A DNA stretch of 21,012 nucleotides from CAIKLP01 sp039798705 (GCA_039798705.1 JBDKFN010000030.1:1-21012), one strand, 5' to 3'. Positions 8,875-17,377 are shown, counted from the first letter of the stretch. The notes: generated by a model from the sequence alone, not told the origin. Program-made: numbers and translations.

Positions 8875-10281
8875 TTACAAAACAGGTTTTGCTAAACTTC
8901 TATTTTCATCGCCAGATTGATAAGGCAAATAAGTAATGATGAATTGTAACATCTCGTCTTTGGTACTCATACTTCCGTCTCTGGCTCCAACCCATTTGGG
9001 AGGGCTGAAAGGATTGTTGGGGTTGGCTTTGGTGTTATCGAAGGTTGCTTCAACATAAATGGTACTCCCCTTTTTCAAAACCAACATTTTGGGAAATGTA
9101 TAAAAATACTGCCACCTAAAATCCCATCTAGGAATGCGAATTAAATTTACTTTTTTATTTTCAGGAGTAACCGCATACGCTATTAACTCTTTTCCCAATA
9201 AATGCATATGAGGATTAATCGTTAATAAAGACATGTCTTCGGTAAGCGTATATTGCGTATTAAAAGTTTTAATAGAATCTGGCGGCACCATTAATTCTGG
9301 TGTAATTTTAGACAAGCCATAAGTGCCCAGTTGAAATTCTTTTATTTTTCTCTTAGGTGCTTTTTTACTAAAGAAAATATTAAAAGTTGATTGGTCATAT
9401 GCGTCAACTGGCGTAGGGCCGTAATGAATATCATACAACAATATGGCACCTTTTCTTTTCATCTCAAATCCACCAATGCCTTCTGGGTAAAGCGCTGGAG
9501 TAACACCTGGTAAGTAATTTGTAACCGATGGAATTCTCATCGGAAAACTGCCATCATCGTTGGCTATCTTCAGTTTTTTCCAAGCCTCTGCTAAAGTATA
9601 TTCGTAATTTGGGACTACTAATTCTCCATCGTTTACATTTTTCTTTTGATGGTCTTCATAAACTACCATATATCCATTGACATGGTGAACCAACTTTCTG
9701 TTCCCAGGAACAAACTCAATCATTTTTACATATTGTGATTTAGGGATTTCAAACGGGATTTTCATGATCCAATAATTATCTTTATTGTCTCCCTTTAACA
9801 AAAACTTTTTAGGCATTTTTATTACAAGATCTGGCTTTGCGATTTGAGAGCCTTGTGGAAATTCTGGAAAATTAATATGATATTTTTCTTCGCCTTCTTT
9901 CGCCCCTTGATTCACCCATTCAACAATTAACTGCTTATCATAACTACTCAAAAGCATTTCGCCAACGAAATGAGAATAGCTCGCATCTGCAGGCCAGGGT
10001 GGCATGATACCCTTTTCAACAACTTTAGCAATCGTTCTTTTTTTTCGGTAAACCTCGGCGTAATTTGTTAATGGGAATGGAGCGGTTGCGCCATTACGAT
10101 GACAATTGCCGCAATTTTGATAAATCACTTTTGCTACATGTTCGTTAAATGTAATTTGATTAGGTAAAGCAACATTCACGCTATCAGTTTGCTTTACTTC
10201 AGATACTTCCGATTTTTTGTGAGCATTGGAACATGCCAATACAATGCAAGAAACTAAAAAGAAATAAATTACTTTTTTCAT
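8875..10281 (-). CDS. Cytochrome c/copper type II monooxygenase-like (PHM-like) lipoprotein
   Basis: A 468-residue lipoprotein, from the ATG at 10281 whose ATGA overlaps the redoxin stop; an upstream in-frame ATG at 10296 is less likely. The lipobox VLAC places the acylated Cys at residue 17. A small c-type cytochrome domain follows (about 44-130), with heme motif CGNCH at 57-61 and MPPWP at about 93-97 offering a possible axial Met. The rest resembles copper type II, ascorbate-dependent monooxygenases (peptidylglycine hydroxylase fold): a His-His pair at 199-200 (KLVHHVNG), His286 in IHYGP, His-Met-His at 358-360 (NPHMHLLG), and Met444 in DEMLQF as the likely CuM ligand. This is the full set expected for two copper sites. 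The substrate is unknown. It is translationally coupled to the redoxin gene just upstream. Confidence 0.8.
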   Translation of the reverse strand: MKKVIYFFLVSCIVLACSNAHKKSEVSEVKQTDSVNVALPNQITFNEHVAKVIYQNCGNCHRNGATAPFPLTNYAEVYRKKRTIAKVVEKGIMPPWPADASYSHFVGEMLLSSYDKQLIVEWVNQGAKEGEEKYHINFPEFPQGSQIAKPDLVIKMPKKFLLKGDNKDNYWIMKIPFEIPKSQYVKMIEFVPGNRKLVHHVNGYMVVYEDHQKKNVNDGELVVPNYEYTLAEAWKKLKIANDDGSFPMRIPSVTNYLPGVTPALYPEGIGGFEMKRKGAILLYDIHYGPTPVDAYDQSTFNIFFSKKAPKRKIKEFQLGTYGLSKITPELMVPPDSIKTFNTQYTLTEDMSLLTINPHMHLLGKELIAYAVTPENKKVNLIRIPRWDFRWQYFYTFPKMLVLKKGSTIYVEATFDNTKANPNNPFSPPKWVGARDGSMSTKDEMLQFIITYLPYQSGDENRSLAKPVL

Positions 10282-10844
10282 TTTTCTATATAACATCCTA
10301 CAGCATTTGTTTTCTTGATTGTAATAGGCTTACTAATTAACATTGCATTTATTGCATCCAACAAATAACTTTTTGTTGCAGAAGCTTTCAGCTGTGTCAA
10401 ATCGGTAGCCCAATCGTCAATTGCACCTTGATAAACTAACTCCGATTTTTCATTCAATAAAAACACTTCAGGTGTGATTGTAGCTTTAAATTTATTGCTA
10501 AAATAATATCCTGTATCTACCAATAATGGCAGTGTCAACGGAAAGCGATTGGCGTAATCTTTAATGGCAACAGAATCGTATAGCTTGCCCGAAACAACTG
10601 CATAAAAACGCAAGCCTGAATCTACGAATTGAGATTGTAATTGGTTAATCGTTAAGGTGTAATTTTCACTTAGCGGACATTCAGGTGCAAGAAAGAAAAA
10701 AACCGCACCTTTTGCACCAGTAAGGGTGTCAACCATAAAGTTTCTATGGTCATGTGACGAAATAACTATTTTCTCTTTTTTACAAGCAAATAAAAGAATA
10801 CTAACTAAAACAACAGTGCTTACAATTCTATTTAAGTTTTTCAT
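10278..10844 (-). CDS. Redoxin-domain (thioredoxin-like) lipoprotein
   Basis: A 188-residue lipoprotein starting at the ATG at 10844, which gives a clean signal peptide with lipobox LLFAC (Cys21); a longer reading from 10886 has no signal-like N-terminus. The body is a thioredoxin-fold redoxin: FFFLAPECPLSENY around Cys56, where only one of the usual two active-site cysteines is present, and the cis-Pro region ITPEVFLL near 123-130. A second conserved-looking Cys (Cys184) sits in the C-terminal AVGCYIE, a feature I associate with redoxins that accompany PHM-like proteins. It overlaps the MazG-like gene by 17 bases upstream and the cytochrome/monooxygenase gene by ATGA downstream. A redox partner role for the monooxygenase is inferred from context. 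Confidence 0.8.
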   Translation of the reverse strand: MKNLNRIVSTVVLVSILLFACKKEKIVISSHDHRNFMVDTLTGAKGAVFFFLAPECPLSENYTLTINQLQSQFVDSGLRFYAVVSGKLYDSVAIKDYANRFPLTLPLLVDTGYYFSNKFKATITPEVFLLNEKSELVYQGAIDDWATDLTQLKASATKSYLLDAINAMLISKPITIKKTNAVGCYIEK

Positions 10845-11154
10845 TTTGCGTGTGTCTGTCTTTGTCTCTATTTGTTTTCTTTGCAATATTTTTATTTAAA
10901 GCATCTGTTAAATCTACTCCTGTTTGATTCGCTAAACAAATAACCACGAATAAAACATCGGCTAATTCATCAGCTAAACTAATATTTTCTTCTTGTGCTT
11001 TAAAAGATTGTTCTCCGTATTTTCTAGCAATTACCCTAGCAACTTCCCCCACTTCTTCTGTTAGAATTGCCATGTTGGTTAATTCGTTGAAATACCTTAC
11101 TCCATTGGTTTTGATCCAATCATCAACTAAGGTCTGTGCTGCTTTTATTTCCAT
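10828..11154 (-). CDS. MazG-like nucleotide pyrophosphohydrolase
   Basis: A 108-residue all-alpha NTP pyrophosphohydrolase of the MazG/iMazG type, which hydrolyses (d)NTPs, often modified ones, to monophosphate and pyrophosphate. The Mg-binding pattern is visible: EEVGE at 33-37 and DELADVLF at 62-69. The ATG at 11154 is chosen because it lies 1 base after the dtd stop and gives a protein starting directly with the first helix; a longer in-frame reading to 11208 would run inside dtd. The charged Lys/Arg/Asn-rich tail overlaps the redoxin gene start by 17 bases. Placement beside dtd suggests a house-cleaning role. The preferred nucleotide cannot be read from the sequence. Confidence 0.85.
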   Translation of the reverse strand: MEIKAAQTLVDDWIKTNGVRYFNELTNMAILTEEVGEVARVIARKYGEQSFKAQEENISLADELADVLFVVICLANQTGVDLTDALNKNIAKKTNRDKDRHTQNEKLK

Positions 11155-11155
11155 T

Positions 11156-11614
11156 TTAATGTCTTTCTTTGTCTTTAGTGTCCATGATAATTGTAACCGG
11201 ACCATCATTCGTTAACGAGATTTGCATATCTGCACCAAATTGTCCGGTTTCAATTTTACCCGGCAGTAATTCTTTAAAACAAGTAATTGCGGATTCGTAT
11301 AATGGAATTGCAATTTCAGGTTTTGCCGCTTGTATAAATGAAGGCCTGTTCCCTTTTTTAGTTTGAGCAAACAATGTGAATTGACTAACTAACAAAATAG
11401 AGCCGCCAATATCCTGAACAGATTTATTCATCAGGCCAGCTTCATCGGCAAATATGCGCATCGAAACAATTTTGTTGCAAAGCCAATCGATGTCGTTTAA
11501 ATTATCATCTGATTCAATGCCTATCAACACCAGTAATCCCTGCTCAATTTTAGCATGACACTGCTGATTGATATTTACTGCTGCATGATTGACTCTTTGA
11601 ACTACCGCTCTCAT
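11156..11614 (-). CDS. dtd: D-aminoacyl-tRNA deacylase
   Basis: A 152-residue DTD-family enzyme that removes D-amino acids (and glycine mischarged on tRNA-Ala) from tRNAs, protecting translation. The family start MRAVVQRV is intact. SQFTLFA is at 77-83, and the cis-Gly-Pro segment NDGPVTI at 136-142 closes the active site. Length is standard. It sits 9 bases after rsgA and 1 base before the MazG-like gene, so it is part of the same transcript. The C-terminus has a short charged tail (DTKDKERH). Confidence 0.95.
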   Translation of the reverse strand: MRAVVQRVNHAAVNINQQCHAKIEQGLLVLIGIESDDNLNDIDWLCNKIVSMRIFADEAGLMNKSVQDIGGSILLVSQFTLFAQTKKGNRPSFIQAAKPEIAIPLYESAITCFKELLPGKIETGQFGADMQISLTNDGPVTIIMDTKDKERH

Positions 11615-11623
11615 TTAACAAAT

Positions 11624-12550
11624 TTACCTGCGATTATCTTCATTCGCTATGATACTAAGATAGCTTTCGTATCTAGGAATTGCAATGAGTCCTTTTTCAT
11701 AAGCTTCTTTAACTGCGCAATTGGGCTCATTTAAATGTTTGCAATTATGAAATTTACAAGCACCCATTATTTTTTTCATCTCTGGAAAATAATGCGCTAA
11801 CTCTTCGTCTGGTATATCAACAACCCCTAATTCTCGAATACCTGGTGTATCAATGATATAGCCGCCTGCAGCTAACGCGTGCATTTCTGCAAAGGTTGTC
11901 GTATGAATTCCTTTTTCTGAAGCTTCTGAAATAGTAGAAGTTCGAATACTTCCATTTGGAATAATTTTATTGATTAAGGTAGATTTTCCAACACCCGAAT
12001 GACCTGAAACCAATGATGTTTTGCCTGCAATTTGGTTTTTTAGTTCTTCAATGCCTATATCTTTTAAAGCAGAAATTTTACGACAGGCATAGCCAATGTT
12101 TTCATACAGTCCAATCACTTCTTCTAAAAATGACAAATCTTCTTCGTCGTACTGATCTATTTTATTGAAAAGTAAAACTGTTGGTATATGGTATGCTTCT
12201 GCTGTTACTAAAAATCGATCGATAAAACCAAAAGAGGTGCGTGGCTTGCTAAGCGTAACAACCAATAGGGCTTGGTCAATATTTGCCGCTATAATTTGTG
12301 TTTGTTTAGATAAATTAATTGATTTGCGAATGATGTAATTTTTTCTTTCGGCGAGTTCGTATATTGACCCTGTTCTTGCTTCAGATTCTTCATCAATCTC
12401 CACACGCACTCGATCTCCAACTGCAATCGGATTAGTTGTTTTGATGTCTTTAGTTCTAAACTTCCCCTTAATTCTACAATCCAAAATAGTACCATCTTCT
12501 AATTGAACATGGTACCAGCTTCCGGTAGATTTAATGACTAATCCTTTCAA
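11624..12550 (-). CDS. rsgA: Ribosome small subunit-dependent GTPase A (RsgA/YjeQ)
   Basis: A 308-residue circularly permuted GTPase that checks late 30S subunit maturation. An N-terminal OB-fold (about 1-70) is followed by the G domain with motifs in permuted order: G4 NKID at 129-132, G1 GHSGVGKST at 183-191, and G3 DTPG at 234-237. The C-terminal zinc knuckle has Cys265, Cys270, His272 and Cys278. All key residues are present and the length is standard. It begins 12 bases after the metF stop and ends 9 bases before dtd, so it appears to be transcribed with the methionine genes. An ATG start at 12550 matches the family N-terminus. Confidence 0.95.
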   Translation of the reverse strand: MKGLVIKSTGSWYHVQLEDGTILDCRIKGKFRTKDIKTTNPIAVGDRVRVEIDEESEARTGSIYELAERKNYIIRKSINLSKQTQIIAANIDQALLVVTLSKPRTSFGFIDRFLVTAEAYHIPTVLLFNKIDQYDEEDLSFLEEVIGLYENIGYACRKISALKDIGIEELKNQIAGKTSLVSGHSGVGKSTLINKIIPNGSIRTSTISEASEKGIHTTTFAEMHALAAGGYIIDTPGIRELGVVDIPDEELAHYFPEMKKIMGACKFHNCKHLNEPNCAVKEAYEKGLIAIPRYESYLSIIANEDNRR

Positions 12551-12562
12551 AATATTTGTTAT

Positions 12563-13516
12563 TTAAAATATCGCCTTCGCAATTTGCAATGTTGGTTCTG
12601 CATTACCCATAGTGTAATAATGTAATACTGGCGCGCCTGCTTCAATTAAGCCTTTAGATTGATTAATTAACCATTCCACTCCAACTTTTTTTACATCAAC
12701 ATCTGTCTTGCACTGGTTAACCGCTTCAGACAAATCACTTGGTATGTCAATATTAAATATTTTTGGCAAATTTATGAGTTGTTTTTTACCTGTAATTGCT
12801 TTTAAGCCTGGAATAATTGGCACATTGATACCATTTGCACGACACAAGTTTACAAAGTCAATGTATTTCTGATTGTCAAAAAACATTTGCGTTACAATGA
12901 ACTCCGCGCCTAACTCTACTTTCTTTTTCAAGTAAGCCATATCCGTTTTCATATTCGGCGCTTCGAAATGTTTTTCTGGATAACCTGCTACACCAATGCA
13001 AAAATTCGTTGCAGTAGCATGCTCCCCTTCTTCGTGCATGTAAACTCCATTGTTCAAGTCTGAAACTTGCTTAAGCAATTCAGAAGCATAAGCATGCCCG
13101 CCTGGCGTAGGAATAAAATTAGGATCTGCTATGCGAGCATCACCTCTTAAAACTAAAACGTTATCTATTCCTAAAAAATCTAATTCGATTAAAGCATTCT
13201 CTGTTTCTTCTTTAGTAAAGCCACCACAAATTAAATGTGGCACTGCGTCTACTTTGTATCTATGCATGATAGCGGCGCAAATGGCAACAGTACCTGGCCT
13301 TTTACGGTATGCAACTTTTTCTAACAAGCCGTTTTCGCGTTGCTTATAAATAAAATCTTCCCGGTGATAGGTTACATCAATAAATGGCGGATTGAATTCC
13401 ATCAAAGGATCAATGGTGTCAAAAATTGATTGTATGCCTTTACCTTTTAATGGTGGCAAAAGTTCAAAAGAAAACAAGGTCTTCTTTGCGTTTTTAATAT
13501 GTTCTACTACTTTCAT
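12563..13516 (-). CDS. metF: Methylenetetrahydrofolate reductase
   Basis: A 317-residue FAD-dependent reductase that makes 5-methyl-tetrahydrofolate, the methyl donor used by MetH. Conserved elements of the TIM-barrel family are present: FSFELLPP at 15-22 with catalytic-type Glu18, VPHLICGG at 92-99, LRGD at 123-126 and TQMFFD at 209-214, plus the IIPGLKAI segment. It starts 10 bases after the metH stop, making a two-gene methyl-transfer unit. Both would lie downstream of the SAM-I riboswitch in one transcript. Confidence 0.95.
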   Translation of the reverse strand: MKVVEHIKNAKKTLFSFELLPPLKGKGIQSIFDTIDPLMEFNPPFIDVTYHREDFIYKQRENGLLEKVAYRKRPGTVAICAAIMHRYKVDAVPHLICGGFTKEETENALIELDFLGIDNVLVLRGDARIADPNFIPTPGGHAYASELLKQVSDLNNGVYMHEEGEHATATNFCIGVAGYPEKHFEAPNMKTDMAYLKKKVELGAEFIVTQMFFDNQKYIDFVNLCRANGINVPIIPGLKAITGKKQLINLPKIFNIDIPSDLSEAVNQCKTDVDVKKVGVEWLINQSKGLIEAGAPVLHYYTMGNAEPTLQIAKAIF

Positions 13517-13526
13517 TTTCTAAAAA

Positions 13527-16500
13527 TTAATAACCTAAGTTAGGTGCTAACCATCTTTCTGTTTCTGCTAATGTCATACCTTTTCTTTCGGCATAATCTA
13601 TTACTTGGTCTTTTCCAATTTTACCTAAACCAAAATACCTTGCTTGAGGATGTGCGAAATAAAACCCACTAACCGCAGCAGTTGGATACATGGCAAAATT
13701 TTCAGTAAGGTTAATTCCTGTGTTCTTTTCTACTGCTAATAAATCGAATAAAGTTCTTTTCTCCGTATGGTCTGGACATGCCGGATACCCTGGAGCTGGG
13801 CGAATGCCCGTATATTTTTCTTTAATTAATTCTTCGTTTGATAAACTTTCATCTTTAGCATAAGCCCAAATGTCTTTTCTTACAATTTGGTGTAAACGCT
13901 CTGCGAATGCTTCTGCCAAACGATCTGCCAAAGCCTTTACCATAATTGAATTGTAATCGTCGTGGTTTTTTTCAAATTCTTCCACCATCTTTTCGATACC
14001 AATACCAGTGGTCACTGCAAATGCGCCGAAATAATCTTTCTTACCCGATGTTTTTGGCGCAACAAAATCTGCAAGTGCATAATAAGGCGTAAGGTCTGCC
14101 TTTTCTGCTTGTTGACGTAAAGTATGAATGGTTGCTATAGCCTCCGAGCGGTTTTCATCTTGATAAATTTCAATGTCGTCTCCTACACTATTTGCTGGGA
14201 AAAATCCAACAACACCTTTTGCTTTTAATAATTTTTCATCGATGATTTTTTTCAATAAGACATTGGCATCCTCAAATAATTTTTTCGCCTCAGTGCCTAC
14301 ATATTCATCGTTAAAAATTTTCGGATAGCTTCCGCGTAATTCCCAAGTATGGAAGAATGGCGTCCAGTCTATATATTGCGCCAATTCATTCAAATCAAAA
14401 TCTTCAAAAACCTTTACTCCTAATGCGGCTGGTGCAATTAATTCTTCGTTAGCCCAATCTATTGGTAGTTTTCTTGCGCGTGCATCTGCTATTGGCTTTA
14501 CCGTTTTAGTGGTTGCTTTAGCAAGGTATTCTAAATTGGTTTTTTCGTAATCCGCGGCTATCTCCGCAATGTATGCTTTACGCGTTTCTTTATTTAATAA
14601 ATTACTTACAACTGTAACCGACCTGCTCGCATCTAAAACATGCACAACTGGGCCTGCGTAATTTGGATTTATTTTTACTACGGTATGAATTCTAGAAGTA
14701 GTTGCACCACCAATTATTAATGGGGTATTCAAACCTTCTCTTTCCATCTCTTTTGCAAAATGAACCATTTCGTCAAGTGAAGGAGTAATTAATCCACTCA
14801 GGCCGATGATATCTACTTGGTGTTTTTTTGCTTCTTCTAAAATTTTTGAAGCAGGAACCATAACCCCTAAGTCTATTACCTCGTAATTATTACAAGCCAA
14901 CACCACTCCAACAATATTTTTACCAATGTCGTGTACGTCACCTTTTACTGTTGCCAATAAAACTTTTCCTTGAGCAGAACTTTGTGACAAATTAGGATTC
15001 GCTAATTTTTCTGCTTCAATAAATGGCAATAAATAAGCAACGGCTTTTTTCATTACCCTTGCGCTTTTTACTACCTGTGGTAAGAACATTTTTCCAGCAC
15101 CAAACAAATCTCCTACAACATTCATTCCGTCCATTAAAGGTCCTTCAATAACTTGTATTGGTCTTTCAAATATCTTTCGCGCTTCCTCTACATCTTCATC
15201 TAAAAACTCAATAATCCCTTTTACCAATGAATGCGTCAAACGTTCTTGAACAGTGCCTTTGCGCCATTCTTGTTCTTCTTTGGTAACTTCTTTACTTTTC
15301 CCTTTTAGTTGTTCTGCAAAATTAACTAAGCGCTCCGTTGCATCTGGTTTTCTGTTTAATAAAACATCTTCTACTAATTCCAATAAATCTTTTGGAATTT
15401 CTTCGTACACTTCTAACATCCCAGCATTCACAATTCCCATATCCAATCCAGCTTGAATGGCATGGTATAAGAATGCCGAATGCATTGCTTCTCTTACAAT
15501 GTTATTTCCTCTAAAAGAAAATGAAATATTACTAACCCCGCCACTTACTTTAGCCAAAGATAAATTCGCTTTAATCCATTTGGTAGCATTGATAAAATCA
15601 ACGGCGTAATTATTATGTTCTTCTAATCCTGTAGCAACTGTTAAAATGTTCGGATCGAAAATAATATCCTGCGCAGGAAAACCAACTACGTTTGTTAAAA
15701 TATCGTAAGAACGCTGACAGATTTCAATTCTTCTTTCGTAACTATCTGCTTGTCCATTTTCATCGAAAGCCATTACCACCATGGCAGCGCCATAGCTTTT
15801 TACTTTTTGCGCATAGGCAATGAATTTTTCTTCCCCTTCTTTTAAAGAAATAGAATTAACAATTGCTTTTCCTTGTATGCATTTTAAACCTGCTTCAATC
15901 ACCGACCACTTAGAAGAGTCGATCATGATAGGTAATTTTGCAATGTCTGGTTCCGATGCAATTAGGTTTAAAAATTTTACCATTGCAGCTTCGGAATCAA
16001 GCATACCTTCATCCATATTGACGTCAATGATTTGCGCACCGCCTTCCACTTGTTGTCTGGCAACAGCAAGTGCCGCATCAAAATCGCCCGCTAAAATTAA
16101 CTTCGCAAATTTAGGTGAGCCTGTAACATTTGTTCGCTCTCCAATATTTACAAAGTTGGTATGTGGCGTTAGCACCAAAGGTTCTAAGCCGCTTAAACGA
16201 GTGTATGGTTCTTGTTTTTTTATGATACGGGGTTGTGCTTTTGCTGCTTCGTTCGCAATGGCACGAATGTGATCAGGCGTTGTACCACAGCAACCACCAA
16301 CAATATTCAAGAAACCGCTTTCCACAAAATCGTGTATGTGCACACACATTTTTTCTGGACTTTCGTCGTATTCTCCAAACTCATTTGGTAAGCCTGCATT
16401 AGGATAAGCACTCACATATACTTCGGCTTTATTTGCCAATTCTTCTATATAAGGACGCATTTCTTTTGCCCCTAAAGCGCAATTCAAACCTATACTTAAT

Positions 16501-17207
16501 AAATCTATGTGTGTAACCGAATTTAAAAATGCTTCGGTTGTTTGACCAGATAAAATTCTACCACTGGCATCGGTAATTGTTCCGGAAATCATTACCGGTA
16601 TTTTTTTGCCTGTTGATTTTGCATATGCATCAATTGCAAATAAACATGCTTTGGCATTTAAGGTATCTGTAATGGTTTCAATTAAAATAACATCGGAGCC
16701 ACCATCCATTAAACCTTTAATTTGATCTGCATAGGTATCTGCTAATTCATCAAAATGCATAGCCCTAAATCCTGGGTCGTTTACATCTGGTGAAAGCGAA
16801 AGTGTGCGTGTAGTTGGACCAATAGAACCCGCTACAAACCTAGGTTTGCTAGGGTCAAGCGAAGTGAATTCGTCGGCTGCTGCTCTTGCAATTTTTGCAC
16901 CTTCATAGTTTAATTCATAAACCAATTCAGGCATTTGATAATCTTCTAATGAAATGGAATTACAACTAAAAGTATTCGTTTCAATGATGTCCGCACCTGC
17001 AGCTAAATATTCTTTATGAATTGCTAAAATAATATCTGGGCGAACTAAATTTAGCAAATCGTTATTGCCTTTTAAATCGCATGGGTGATTTGCAAATCTT
17101 GCACCACGAAAATCTTTTTCTTCTAACTTATAGCGTTGAATCATGGTGCCCATGGCGCCGTCTAACACTAAAATTCTTTTCGAAAGCTCTTTCCTTATAT
17201 CTGACAT
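13527..17207 (-). CDS. metH: Cobalamin-dependent methionine synthase
   Basis: A full-length 1226-residue MetH from the ATG at 17207; the in-frame TTG at 17213 adds only two residues. The domains are in the usual order. The homocysteine-binding barrel has zinc ligands Cys243, Cys306 and Cys307 (GLNCALG, GGCCGTTPDH). The pterin barrel covers about 350-615 (NIGERTNVTGS). Next come the B12 cap and the B12-binding domain, with DVHDIGKN around His759. The C-terminal AdoMet reactivation domain (about 890-1226) has RPAPGYPACPDHTEK near 1136-1150. It transfers a methyl group from methyl-tetrahydrofolate to homocysteine and needs vitamin B12. It is preceded by a SAM-I riboswitch and followed after 10 bases by metF. 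All expected domains are intact, so it should be able to reactivate itself. Confidence 0.97.
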   Translation of the reverse strand: MSDIRKELSKRILVLDGAMGTMIQRYKLEEKDFRGARFANHPCDLKGNNDLLNLVRPDIILAIHKEYLAAGADIIETNTFSCNSISLEDYQMPELVYELNYEGAKIARAAADEFTSLDPSKPRFVAGSIGPTTRTLSLSPDVNDPGFRAMHFDELADTYADQIKGLMDGGSDVILIETITDTLNAKACLFAIDAYAKSTGKKIPVMISGTITDASGRILSGQTTEAFLNSVTHIDLLSIGLNCALGAKEMRPYIEELANKAEVYVSAYPNAGLPNEFGEYDESPEKMCVHIHDFVESGFLNIVGGCCGTTPDHIRAIANEAAKAQPRIIKKQEPYTRLSGLEPLVLTPHTNFVNIGERTNVTGSPKFAKLILAGDFDAALAVARQQVEGGAQIIDVNMDEGMLDSEAAMVKFLNLIASEPDIAKLPIMIDSSKWSVIEAGLKCIQGKAIVNSISLKEGEEKFIAYAQKVKSYGAAMVVMAFDENGQADSYERRIEICQRSYDILTNVVGFPAQDIIFDPNILTVATGLEEHNNYAVDFINATKWIKANLSLAKVSGGVSNISFSFRGNNIVREAMHSAFLYHAIQAGLDMGIVNAGMLEVYEEIPKDLLELVEDVLLNRKPDATERLVNFAEQLKGKSKEVTKEEQEWRKGTVQERLTHSLVKGIIEFLDEDVEEARKIFERPIQVIEGPLMDGMNVVGDLFGAGKMFLPQVVKSARVMKKAVAYLLPFIEAEKLANPNLSQSSAQGKVLLATVKGDVHDIGKNIVGVVLACNNYEVIDLGVMVPASKILEEAKKHQVDIIGLSGLITPSLDEMVHFAKEMEREGLNTPLIIGGATTSRIHTVVKINPNYAGPVVHVLDASRSVTVVSNLLNKETRKAYIAEIAADYEKTNLEYLAKATTKTVKPIADARARKLPIDWANEELIAPAALGVKVFEDFDLNELAQYIDWTPFFHTWELRGSYPKIFNDEYVGTEAKKLFEDANVLLKKIIDEKLLKAKGVVGFFPANSVGDDIEIYQDENRSEAIATIHTLRQQAEKADLTPYYALADFVAPKTSGKKDYFGAFAVTTGIGIEKMVEEFEKNHDDYNSIMVKALADRLAEAFAERLHQIVRKDIWAYAKDESLSNEELIKEKYTGIRPAPGYPACPDHTEKRTLFDLLAVEKNTGINLTENFAMYPTAAVSGFYFAHPQARYFGLGKIGKDQVIDYAERKGMTLAETERWLAPNLGY

Positions 17208-17221
17208 AAACAAATTGTTTT

Positions 17222-17267
17222 TCCCTGTTGAGGGGTATTATATTATTGCTTATCTGAAAACCAGGGA
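17222..17267 (-). promoter_or_regulatory. Expression platform of the SAM-I riboswitch with duplicated P1 strand
   Basis: Between P1 and metH, TCCCTG (17267-17262) can pair with CAGGGA (17227-17222), while CCCT-CAAC-AGGG (17234-17223) is a competing local hairpin. GATAAGC (17254-17248) repeats the P1 3' strand and is perfectly complementary over 7 bases to GCTTATC (17373-17367). The purine run AGGGA ends 14 bases before the ATG. These are sequence-visible pairing options; which forms with SAM is inferred. Confidence 0.6.
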
Positions 17268-17277
17268 GCTGATATTC

Positions 17278-17372
17278 CTTATCGTTCTCGATTGTCGAGT
17301 AGATTTTAGCACCTTGTTAGCACAGGTTGCTAAGACTTCGTAGGGTCTAGTCCCTCCGTCTTTCTTGATAAG
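17278..17372 (-). ncRNA. SAM-I riboswitch (S-box leader) upstream of metH
   Basis: On the minus strand the S-box consensus is easy to follow. P1 is CTTATC (17372-17367) paired with GATAAG (17283-17278). P2 is AAGAC with GTCTT, enclosing GGAGGGACTAGACCC. The signature AGCAACCTGTGCTAACAAGGTGCTAA forms P3 (ACCT/AGGT), and P4 is CTCGA-caa-TCGAG. The metH start codon is 71 bases downstream of P1. The class senses S-adenosylmethionine and lowers expression of methionine genes when SAM is high. No run of U follows the downstream hairpins, so control is more likely translational than by an intrinsic terminator. Identification rests on conserved core and helices read by eye. Confidence 0.93.
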
Positions 17373-17377
17373 CATGG

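Noticed and set aside
15820..16272. 150-codon plus-strand open frame
   Set aside because: It is antisense to the MetH pterin and homocysteine domains, which are clearly coding.
17143..17343. 66-codon plus-strand open frame across the metH leader
   Set aside because: It covers the riboswitch and the metH start on the opposite strand and has no protein features.
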